This document shows, one piece after another, positions 35,143-43,308 of a stretch of DNA of 64,000 bases. The notes under the pieces were generated by a model. It was not told the DNA's origin. It saw only the letters and a list, made by a program, of their open reading frames with translations, and made no database searches. Origin of the DNA: Deltaproteobacteria bacterium. Its GTDB lineage: Bacteria; Desulfobacterota; Desulfobacteria; Desulfobacterales; SpSt-501. The stretch covers positions 25,486 to 89,485 of the forward strand of contig JACRCN010000101.1 of the NCBI GenBank assembly GCA_016219005.1, given 5' to 3'. The position numbers and the translations under genes were made by a program. Numbering within the stretch: the stretch's first letter is position 1; each line of letters opens with the position of its first letter.

Positions 35143-36483
35143 TTACATTTTTTTGAGCAGCTGGCCGGCACATGTCAGCATCGGGTCCCAGGCCGGGCCG
35201 AAAGGCGGTGCGTAGGCCAGGTCCGCCTGGAAGAACTGCGCCACCGTCAGCCCGGCATGCAGGGCCACGGCGGCGCCGTTGATGCGGTGGGCAGCCCCCT
35301 CGCGGCCGACGATCTGCATTCCAAGCAGGCGCCCCTTTTTCCGGTCGCCCACCGCACTCACCCACAGGGCCGAGGCCCCGGGGAAGGAGTGGGCCTTGGT
35401 GCTGGAGGTGATGGTTGCCTCCACCGGCTCGAAACCGGCTTCCCCGGCTTCCGCGATGTTGAGGCCGGTCCGCGCCACCTCGAGGCCGAATACCCGGAAA
35501 ACCGCCGTTCCGGCGACCCCGTGCAGCGCGACCGTTTCCCCGCAGACGTTGTCCGCCACGGCCCAGCCGGTGCGGTTGGCTCTCAGAGCGAGCGGGATCC
35601 AGGTTTTCCGGCCGGTGACGACATGGTAGGCGTCGGCGCAGTCGCCGGCGCCGAAGATGTCCGGGTCCGAGGTGCGCAAGGTGGGGTCCACGGCGATGGA
35701 ATTGGCGACGCTGAGCGCCAGCCCGGCCTCCTGCGCCAGGCCGCTCCGGGGGGCGACGCCGACGGCAGCGAGCACCATCTGCCCGCTGAGCGTCGCATCG
35801 GGGCAGACCACCGCAAGCCCGCCGCCCGCGGCCTCGATGCGCTGCGGCCGGAGGCCGGTGTGAACCCCGATTCCGTTGGCGCCAAGCTCCGCGTGGACGA
35901 CCGAGGCGAGCTCCGGAGCGAGCCAGGGCATGAAGGCCGGGCCGGGTTTGAGCATGTCCACTTCGATGTCGAGCGCCCGCAGGCTTTCGACCATCTCCAT
36001 GGCGACGTAGCCCATCCCGAGGACGATCACCCGTCGCACGCCGCCGCCGGAAAGCAGCGCTTTGATACGCCGCCCGTCCTCCAGCGTCTTGAGCCGATGC
36101 ACCCCGGGCAAGTCGGCGCCCGGCAGCGCCGGATTCACGGCCGCGGCGCCGGTGGCGATCAGAAGCCGGTCGTAGGGCTGCGTGAAGCCTTGGCCTTCCC
36201 GGGTCGCGCCCTGCACGACCCGGCGTTTGCGGTCGATTACTTCCACGCGGTGGCCGGTGCGCAGGTCGATGCCCTGCTTTGCGCGAAACGCCTCCGCGCG
36301 CCGTACCACCAGATCTTCGATGTCCCTCTCCGGCGCCGCCAGATTGTAGGGGAGATTTCAGGCGCTGTAGGAGACGTCGCGGGTCTGTTCGAACACGATC
36401 ACGTTCAGGTCGGGCCGGTTGCGCTTGGCGCGGCTCGCGGCGCTCATGCCGGCCGCATCGCCGCCGATAACGACGAAATTCAT
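35143..36483 (-). CDS. Selenocysteine-containing CoA-disulfide reductase/NADH oxidase-like flavoprotein
   Basis: Reading UGA at 36360-36358 as Sec42 gives a 446-residue FAD/NAD flavoprotein. FAD site: VVIGGDAAGMSAASRAK. Then DVSYSA-U-NLPYN, which aligns with the redox-active Cys of CoA-disulfide reductase and NADH oxidase (SYSACGLPY). NAD site: VIVLGMGYVAMEMVESL; second FAD motif IFGAGDCADAYHVVTGRK. These enzymes use the single Cys to reduce CoA disulfide, persulfide, or O2. Sec there should give a faster, lower-potential centre. AAGGAG precedes ATG 36483. Without readthrough, the remaining frame lacks the FAD-binding N-terminus, so a truncated start at 36309 is not credible. Confidence 0.88.
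36330..36360 (-). promoter_or_regulatory. Candidate SECIS of the CoA-disulfide-reductase-like gene
   Basis: After UGA (36360-36358) and 15 bases, the minus strand has CTGGC-GGC-GCCGG (36342-36330), with one G-U pair. Flanking CTCCCC and GGAGAGGG could extend the stem. Spacing and GGC loop match the HdrD-like gene's element. Confidence 0.68.
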
Positions 36484-36605
36484 GGTTCGGCTCCTTCCGG
36501 GGCGGTTCCAGGCCACCTTGATTTTTCGAAATACTCCCGTTAATCTACTAAGTCAATCGCACGAAATTTTCAACCGCTGTCAGCCAGGATGAATCGGCCC
36601 ATACC

Positions 36606-39600
36606 GTGACGAGCCTTCGTTTCAGAATACGTCGCATCGAATCGCAGCTGGCCGCGGCCATGGCCAAGGACCGTGAAGCAGTGGCCCTCAGCCTGGACCG
36701 GCTGCGGCGGGCTGGGGACCCGGTCCGGAGCGACGGCGCCATCGACCGGATCGAGGCGCGGCTGTCGGCGTCCATCGCCGCCAAGGCCCGCCGCCGGCAG
36801 AACATCCCGCCGCTCGCCTTCCCGGAGGCGTTGCCCATCACGGTGCGCAAGCAGGAAATCGTTGCCGCCATCCAAAAGCACCCCGTGGTGATCGTCTCCG
36901 GCGAGACCGGCTCGGGCAAGTCCACCCAGATTCCGAAGTTCTGCCTGGCCGCCGGCCGGGGCCTCGACGGAATGATCGGCCACACCCAGCCCCGACGGAT
37001 TGCAGCCGTTGCGGTGGCCCAGCGGATCGCCGAGGAACTGGGACAGCCCCTCGGCGACGCGGTGGGCTACAAGATTCGTTTCAGCGACCGCACGGCCCGG
37101 GGCGCCTACATCAAGATCATGACCGACGGCATTCTGCTTGCCGAGACCCAGGCCGACCGCCGGCTGTCTGCCTACGACACGATCATCGTCGACGAAGCCC
37201 ACGAGCGCAACCTCAACATCGACTTCATCCTGGGCTACCTCAAGCGGCTCGTCGAGCGCCGGCGGGATCTCAAAGTCGTGATCACCTCGGCCACCATCGA
37301 CACCGAACAGTTTTCCAGGGCCTTCGGCGGCGCGCCGGTGATCAACGTGACCGGCCGGACCTTTCCGGTAGAGGTCCGCTACGCGGATCCGGGGACGGTC
37401 TCCGGGGACAACGGCGAGGTCAGCCACGTGGAGCTCGCCGTTCAGGCGGTCGCCGCCATCACGCGCGAACGCCGCGAAGGAGACGTGCTCGTCTTCATGC
37501 CGACCGAGCGGGATATCCGCGATGCCTGCGAGGCCCTGGAAGGCCGGGCCGGCCGCCACGCGGTCATCCTGCCGCTCTTCGCGCGCCTGTCCGCCGCCGA
37601 TCAGGCGCGCGTGTTCAAGCCCGCCGGCCGCCGCAAGATCATCGTGGCGACCAATGTGGCCGAGACGTCCATCACGATTCCCGGCATCCGCTACGTGGTG
37701 GATACCGGCTTGGCCCGGATCTCACGCTATTCCCCGCGCACGCGGACCACCGCGCTGCCGGTGGCGCCGATCTCGCGCAGCAGCGCGGACCAGCGCCAGG
37801 GCCGCTGCGGCCGCGTGGAACACGGGGTCTGCATTCGTCTGTACTCGGAGGAGGACTACCTGGCGCGGCCGCAGTACACCGCCCCCGAGATCCTGCGCGC
37901 CAATCTGGCCGAGGTCATCCTGCGCATGATCGCGCTCGGCCTCGGGGACGTGGCCGATTTCCCGTTTATCGACCGGCCGGAGCCCAAGAGCATCCGCGAC
38001 GGCTTCAGCCTGCTCACCGAGCTGGGCGCCATTGAGGAAGGGGGCAGAGAGAAGGCGGAGGAACGAAAGGGGAAAGGTGCGGGCGGAAGAGGGAAGTCGG
38101 AAGGGGGAAAGGACGGAAATAGCGTGCGGCTGACGGAGACCGGGCGGATGATGGCCCGGATGCCGCTCGATCCGCGACTGTCGCGGATGCTGATTGCGGC
38201 CCATCAGGAGGGCTGCGAAGCGGACATCGCCGTGATCGCCTCCGCTTTGAGCATCCAGGATCCGCGCGAGCGGCCGTCCGAGAAGTCGGCCGAGGCCGAC
38301 CGCGCTCACGCCGCCTTCAACGCCCCGGCCTCGGACTTTCTGACCCTGCTGACCGTCTGGAAACGCTTCCGCCAGGCCCGCAGCGAACACCCGAGCCCCA
38401 ACGCTCTCAAGCGGTTCTGCCGCGATCACTTCCTGTCCTTTCGACGCATGCGCGAGTGGGAGGACATTCACTCCCAGGTCACCGAAATCATGGCCGGGTT
38501 CGGCTGGCGCCGGCGACGGGCGGGCGCAGACGAGCCCGACTTCGGCCGGATCCACCGTTCGATCCTGGCGGGGTTTCTGTCCCACATCGCCGTCAAGAAG
38601 GAGCAGAACATCTTCCGGGCGGCCCGGGGCCGGGAAGTGATGATTTTCCCGGGCTCGGGCCTCTTCGGTTCCGCCGGCAACTGGATCGTGGCCGCCGAGA
38701 TGGTGGAGACCTCGCGGCTGTTCGCCCGGGCGGTGGCCACCATCGACGCCGGCTGGCTCGAGCCGGCCGGCGGGAAGCTGTGCCGGTCGGTGTTCACGGA
38801 CCCGCGCTGGGACATGCGTCGGGGCGAGGTTGTCGCCACCGAGCAGGTGAGTCTCTTCGGCCTGATCATCGTGCCGGGCCGGACCGTGGCCTACAGCCGG
38901 ATCAACCCCGACGAGGCTGCGGACATCTTCATCCGCCATGCCCTGGTGCGTGGAGAGATCGAGCGGCCCTTCGCGTTCATGCGGCACAACCAGGAATTGA
39001 TCGGCCGTGTCCAGGGCTACGAGGACCGCCTGCGGCGCCGGGACCTCTTGATCGATGAGCAGGATCAGGCCGCGTTCTACCGCCGGCGGCTTTCCGGGGT
39101 GTGCGAGCCGCGTTCCCTCGCTGCCCTCATCAAAACCCGGAGTGGCGACGCGTTTTTGTGCATGGCCGAGGCGGACCTCCTGCGCTACCGGCCCGACCCG
39201 GCGGACCTGGCCCTTTACCCGGAGCGGATGGCCGTGGGCCGCCGTGACCTGGAAGTCCGCTACCGCTTCGAGCCGGGTGCAGAGGCGGACGGCGCCACGC
39301 TGCGGGTGCCCGCGGCCCTGGCCCCCGAGGTTGCGCCGGAGGCGCTGGAGTGGCTCGTGCCGGGGCTGCTGCGGGAGAAAATCGAAATCCTGGTGCGGGG
39401 ACTGCCCAAGTCGATCCGCCGGCGGCTGGTCCCTCTCGCGGGTGTCATCGACACCATTCTGCGCGAGATGCCGCGCAGCGAGGGTCCGCTCGTCTCCGCC
39501 CTGGAGGAGTTCCTCCACCGCCGTTTCGGCATCGATGTCCCCGCGGCGGCGTGGCCGGCCAATGACGTGCCGGACCACCTGCGCATGCGGGTGGCGATCA

Positions 39601-40580
39601 CCGCTGCCGACGGCCGTGAACTCGCTGCGGGCCGGGACCCCGCGCTGCTGCGCCGTTCCGCGGCACCCGGCCGCATCCCGGCCGAGGCCCGCGCCCGCTG
39701 GGAAAGGGCCGGCCTCACCCGCTGGGATTTCGGCGAACTTCCCGAGGTGGTCGACAGCCCGACGGGCGCACGCAGCGCCTGGGTGGCCTACCCGGCCCTG
39801 GAAGCCGGGGCCAGCGGCGTGAACCTGAAACTCTACCCGCGGCGCGACCAAGCCCTGGCCGCCCACCGCAACGGAGTGGCAGCCCTCTGTGCGATTCACT
39901 GCGCCAGGGATGTGAAGTTCCTGAAGCGCAGCCTGGCCCTGCCCGAGGAGGTGCATCCGTCAGCTCGTTATCTTGGCGGGGCCCGGGCGCTGGAAGCGGC
40001 GATGGTCGACCGCGTGCTGCAGGACCTCTGCGCCGCGGACATCCGCTCGCCGCAGGGTTTCGAGGACCTATCGGCGGCCTGCGCCCCGCGGATCCTGCCG
40101 ACCGGGCGCGAGCTTCTCTACGCCGTGATCCCCGTGCTCGAGGCCTATGCGGCGGCCCGCGGGCAGATCGCAGCCCTCGGCCGGGGAGGCGGGTTGCTGG
40201 CGGACTTCGGCCGTGGTCTGGCGGAGGAACTGGCGCACCTGGTCCCGAACCACTTCATCGCGCTCTACGACCGGTGCCGCCTATCCGATCTGGTGCGTTA
40301 CATCCAGGCGCTCGCCACCCGGGCGCGCCGTGGAGCCGTGGATCTCGAAAAGGACCGGGTCAAGGCGGCCGGGGTCGCGCAAATCACCGGGCGGCTCAAC
40401 GCGCTGCTGAAGGCGCTTTCCCCGGAAGCATCGGAGCAGAAACGGCGCGCGCTCGAAGCGCTTTTCTGGATGATCGAGGAATACAAGGTGTCGATCTACG
40501 CCCAGGAACTCGGCACCGCCATGCGGGTCAGCCCGAAGCGGCTGGAGGAAAAGATCGCAGAGGTCGGAAGAATGGTCTGA
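36606..40580 (+). CDS. hrpA: HrpA-type DEAH-box ATP-dependent RNA helicase
   Basis: A 1,324-residue helicase, close in length and order to E. coli HrpA (about 1,300). Walker A GETGSGKST begins at 99; the DEAH box starts at D196 (IIVDEAHERNLNIDF); ATNVAETSITIPGIRYVVDTG and QRQGRCGRV are helicase motifs. HA2, OB and the long C-terminal HrpA domains follow. HrpA rescues stalled ribosomes and processes some mRNAs. GTG 36606 is the likely start. Residues about 478-506 are an unusual Gly/Lys/Glu-rich insert encoded by a purine-rich repeat. Confidence 0.93.
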   Translation: MTSLRFRIRRIESQLAAAMAKDREAVALSLDRLRRAGDPVRSDGAIDRIEARLSASIAAKARRRQNIPPLAFPEALPITVRKQEIVAAIQKHPVVIVSGETGSGKSTQIPKFCLAAGRGLDGMIGHTQPRRIAAVAVAQRIAEELGQPLGDAVGYKIRFSDRTARGAYIKIMTDGILLAETQADRRLSAYDTIIVDEAHERNLNIDFILGYLKRLVERRRDLKVVITSATIDTEQFSRAFGGAPVINVTGRTFPVEVRYADPGTVSGDNGEVSHVELAVQAVAAITRERREGDVLVFMPTERDIRDACEALEGRAGRHAVILPLFARLSAADQARVFKPAGRRKIIVATNVAETSITIPGIRYVVDTGLARISRYSPRTRTTALPVAPISRSSADQRQGRCGRVEHGVCIRLYSEEDYLARPQYTAPEILRANLAEVILRMIALGLGDVADFPFIDRPEPKSIRDGFSLLTELGAIEEGGREKAEERKGKGAGGRGKSEGGKDGNSVRLTETGRMMARMPLDPRLSRMLIAAHQEGCEADIAVIASALSIQDPRERPSEKSAEADRAHAAFNAPASDFLTLLTVWKRFRQARSEHPSPNALKRFCRDHFLSFRRMREWEDIHSQVTEIMAGFGWRRRRAGADEPDFGRIHRSILAGFLSHIAVKKEQNIFRAARGREVMIFPGSGLFGSAGNWIVAAEMVETSRLFARAVATIDAGWLEPAGGKLCRSVFTDPRWDMRRGEVVATEQVSLFGLIIVPGRTVAYSRINPDEAADIFIRHALVRGEIERPFAFMRHNQELIGRVQGYEDRLRRRDLLIDEQDQAAFYRRRLSGVCEPRSLAALIKTRSGDAFLCMAEADLLRYRPDPADLALYPERMAVGRRDLEVRYRFEPGAEADGATLRVPAALAPEVAPEALEWLVPGLLREKIEILVRGLPKSIRRRLVPLAGVIDTILREMPRSEGPLVSALEEFLHRRFGIDVPAAAWPANDVPDHLRMRVAITAADGRELAAGRDPALLRRSAAPGRIPAEARARWERAGLTRWDFGELPEVVDSPTGARSAWVAYPALEAGASGVNLKLYPRRDQALAAHRNGVAALCAIHCARDVKFLKRSLALPEEVHPSARYLGGARALEAAMVDRVLQDLCAADIRSPQGFEDLSAACAPRILPTGRELLYAVIPVLEAYAAARGQIAALGRGGGLLADFGRGLAEELAHLVPNHFIALYDRCRLSDLVRYIQALATRARRGAVDLEKDRVKAAGVAQITGRLNALLKALSPEASEQKRRALEALFWMIEEYKVSIYAQELGTAMRVSPKRLEEKIAEVGRMV
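38036..38120 (+). repeat. Purine-rich low-complexity insert inside hrpA
   Basis: About 85 bases are nearly all A and G (GGCGGAGGAACGAAAGGGGA, GGAAGAGGGAAGTCGGAAGG). They stay in frame and encode a Lys/Gly/Glu-rich stretch between the helicase core and LTETGRMMARMPLD. It resembles the repeat just after the gene (40581-40690), so it may be a repeat inserted in frame. Confidence 0.7.
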
Positions 40581-40690
40581 GAAGGCGGAAGCGGGAAGTT
40601 AGAGGGGGCAGGGAGAAAGCGGACGGCGGAAGAAAAACGGCGGGTCATCCACGTTCCGATTTCCGCATTCCGAAGTTCGAATTGATCTTG
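40581..40690. repeat. Purine-rich and TTCCGATTTCCGCATTCC repeat after hrpA
   Basis: GGCGGAAGCGGGAAGTTAGA and related purine-rich units are followed by GTTCCGATTTCCGCATTCCG. The composition matches the insert within hrpA. It fills the 147-base gap before the glycosyltransferase gene; I see no gene or clear promoter here. Confidence 0.6.
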
Positions 40691-40727
40691 CCATGAAAAA
40701 CGTGAATGGTCGAAGGATCTCCAAACG

Positions 40728-41564
40728 ATGAACGCCATGATTGAAACTCCGCGGGTCAGCGTCATCATTCCCACCTTCGACCGCGGCTGGTGCCTGCGGG
40801 AGGCGGTGGATTCGGCGCTGGCGCAGGAGTTCACGAACTTCGAACTGATCGTGGTGGACGATGGCTCCACGGACGGCAGCGCGGGGATTCTGGAGGCTTA
40901 CCGGCCGAAGGTGCGGCTGCTGCGGCAGGCGAACCGCGGGGTGAGTGCGGCGCGCAACCGGGGGATTGCCGCCGCCTGCGGGGAACTGATCGCCTTCCTG
41001 GACTCCGACGACCTCTGGCTGCCCCAAAAACTCTCGATCCAGGTCGAATTCTTCCGTGCGCACCCGGCAGCCCTGATCGCGCAGACCGAAGAGTCCTGGG
41101 TGCGCAACGGCCGGCGGGTGAACCCGGCCCAACGGCACCGCAAGCGCAGCGGGATGATCTTCGAGCCGTCTCTCGATCTGTGTCTCGTGAGCCCCTCGGC
41201 GGTGATGGTGCGCCGCGAGCTGTTCGACCGGGTAGGCTTTTTCGACGAGGACCTGCCGGCCTGCGAGGACTACGACCTTTGGCTGCGGGTGAGCTGTCGC
41301 ATCCCGATCCACCTCATCGACATCCCCCTCATCGTCAAACGCGGCGGCCACGCCGACCAGCTCTCCCGCGCCTGGGGGCTGGACCAGTACCGGATTGCCT
41401 CGATCCGTAAGCTGCTTCAAGGCGCGCTTCTCTCCGCGGACCAAAGGGTGGCGGCCCTGCGCGTGCTGAAACACAAGTGCCGGGTCTATGCCGGCGGCTG
41501 CCGCAAGCGCGGACGCATCGAGGAGGCGCAGCGTTACGAAAATCTGGCCGTCATCCCTGCGTGA
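40728..41564 (+). CDS. Family 2 glycosyltransferase
   Basis: A 278-residue GT-A enzyme with the family 2 signatures RVSVIIPTFDRGWCLREAVD, IVVDDGSTDGS, and the DxD-type LDSDDLW. It transfers a sugar from a nucleotide donor, probably for a surface polysaccharide, but the acceptor is unknown. It has no membrane span. AAGGA lies about ten bases before ATG 40728. It is convergent with and overlaps the end of gspE by 14 bases. Confidence 0.9.
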   Translation: MNAMIETPRVSVIIPTFDRGWCLREAVDSALAQEFTNFELIVVDDGSTDGSAGILEAYRPKVRLLRQANRGVSAARNRGIAAACGELIAFLDSDDLWLPQKLSIQVEFFRAHPAALIAQTEESWVRNGRRVNPAQRHRKRSGMIFEPSLDLCLVSPSAVMVRRELFDRVGFFDEDLPACEDYDLWLRVSCRIPIHLIDIPLIVKRGGHADQLSRAWGLDQYRIASIRKLLQGALLSADQRVAALRVLKHKCRVYAGGCRKRGRIEEAQRYENLAVIPA

Positions 41565-43308
41565 GCCTCAGGACCTCTTCGAGCGTCGTCTTCCCATCCC
41601 GCACTTTCTCCATTCCGTCCTCGCGCAGCGTGACCATCTTTTCCTGGATCGCCACGGCCTTGATGCGGTTGGAGTCGAAGGTCTGGATGATGAGGCTCTT
41701 CAACTCCTCGCTCATCAGCATGATCTCGAAAATGGCGATCCGGCCGCGGTAGCCGGTCTGAAAGCATTTCTCGCAGCCGATCGCCTTATAGATGGGCTTG
41801 GCCCCGAACTGCCGGGGGCTGACGCCGATGCTTTCCAGATAGACCGGCTTCGGTACATAGGGCTGTTTGCAATCTTTGCAAAGCACCCGCACCAGTCGCT
41901 GGGCCAGCACGGCGAGGACCGAGGAAGAGATCAGGAAGGGTTCCACCCCGATGTCCACCAGCCGAGTGATTGCGCTGGGCGAGTCGTTGGTGTGCAGGGT
42001 CGAGAAGACGAGGTGGCCGGTCAAGGCCGATTGGACGGCGATTTCGGCGGTCTCCTTGTCGCGGATTTCGCCGATGAGGATGACATCGGGGTCCTGGCGG
42101 ACGATGGAGCGCAGGCCGCGCGCAAAGGTGAGCTCGATCTTCGGGTTGACCTGGATCTGGCTGATGCCCTTGATCTGGTACTCGATGGGGTCTTCGATGG
42201 TGATGATGTTGATGCCCGGCTTGTTGATGGAAGTCAGGATCGCATACAGCGTTGTGGTCTTGCCGCTGCCGGTGGGACCGGTGACCAGGATGATGCCGTT
42301 CGGCGAGTTCACCAGCTTCTGCACCATCTGCATGCGTTGGGGCGCGAGCCCGATGTCCTGCATCTCCAGCATGGAGCCGGATTTGTTCAACAGCCGCAGC
42401 ACCAGCCGTTCGCCGAAGGAGGTCGGGATGGTGGACACGCGCACGTCGATGTCCTGGTCTCCCACGCGCACGTCGAACCGGCCGTCCTGCGGCAAACGCT
42501 TTTCGGCGATGTTCATCTTGGACATGACCTTGACCCGCGAGAGCAGGGCGGGCTGGATCCATTTGGGCGGCGTGAGCAGGTCGTAGAGAATCCCGTCCAC
42601 CCGGTAGCGCACCGTGAAGCTGTTCTGGTAGGGTTCGAAATGGATGTCGCTCGCGCGCGCCTTGATGGACTGCGAGATGATGTGGTTGACCAGCTTGATG
42701 ATCGGCGCCTCGCTTGTGTCGTCGAGCAGGTCGGCGGTCTCCTCGATTTCGTGCAGGATGCTGCTGCCGTTTTCCTCCATGTCCTGGACCAGCTGTGCAG
42801 CCGAATCGCGGCGCAGGTCGTACTGCAGGTTGATGGCCGACAGGATGGTCTCCCGGGTCGACAGGACCAGGCGGTAATCGGGGGTGTTCAACAGCCGCAC
42901 CAGGTCGTCCAGAGCCTGGAATTCCAGCGGGTCGCGCATGGCGATCACGCAGCCGGACTCGCACACGGGGTTGGCCGGGTCGGCCGGATCCAAGGCGTTC
43001 AGCCCGCAATCCATGGCGGTCAACGGTTTGCGGCAGCTCAACGGCACGATCCAGTGCTTTTTCAGGAACTGGATCGGCACCTTCGCCAGCACGTCGGTAT
43101 CGATGTCGTTGAGCGGGAGCTTGGGCCAGAAGGGGATGTCGAACTGGGCGCTCATGGCCTCGAGCAGCTGGTCCTCGGAGATGGCCTTCTGCTGCACCAG
43201 GATGTCGCCGAGGTGGCCGCCTTTCTCCCCCCGGAGCCGCTCGGCGGCGGAGAGCGCCTCCGCATCCACGCCGAAACGCGTGGTCAGTATGTCGGTCAGT
43301 TGGTTCAT
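41551..43308 (-). CDS. gspE: Type II secretion ATPase GspE
   Basis: A 585-residue hexameric ATPase that drives pseudopilus assembly. It has an N-terminal GspE/MshEN domain (LRGEKGGHLGDILVQQKAIS), Walker A GPTGSGKTT, Asp box and Walker B DPDVILIGEIRDKETAEIAV, and the zinc tetracysteine CKDCKQPY ... CEKCFQTGY. ATG 43308 overlaps the gspD stop as ATGA. It is the last gene of the leftward operon. Upstream in-frame codons to 43506 are a gspD shadow. Confidence 0.95.
   Translation of the reverse strand: MNQLTDILTTRFGVDAEALSAAERLRGEKGGHLGDILVQQKAISEDQLLEAMSAQFDIPFWPKLPLNDIDTDVLAKVPIQFLKKHWIVPLSCRKPLTAMDCGLNALDPADPANPVCESGCVIAMRDPLEFQALDDLVRLLNTPDYRLVLSTRETILSAINLQYDLRRDSAAQLVQDMEENGSSILHEIEETADLLDDTSEAPIIKLVNHIISQSIKARASDIHFEPYQNSFTVRYRVDGILYDLLTPPKWIQPALLSRVKVMSKMNIAEKRLPQDGRFDVRVGDQDIDVRVSTIPTSFGERLVLRLLNKSGSMLEMQDIGLAPQRMQMVQKLVNSPNGIILVTGPTGSGKTTTLYAILTSINKPGINIITIEDPIEYQIKGISQIQVNPKIELTFARGLRSIVRQDPDVILIGEIRDKETAEIAVQSALTGHLVFSTLHTNDSPSAITRLVDIGVEPFLISSSVLAVLAQRLVRVLCKDCKQPYVPKPVYLESIGVSPRQFGAKPIYKAIGCEKCFQTGYRGRIAIFEIMLMSEELKSLIIQTFDSNRIKAVAIQEKMVTLREDGMEKVRDGKTTLEEVLRLTQG

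Noticed and set aside
35143..36309. CoA-disulfide-reductase-like gene starting at 36309
   Set aside because: This start would remove the FAD-binding N-terminus, which is fully encoded upstream of the UGA, with a good ribosome site at 36483.
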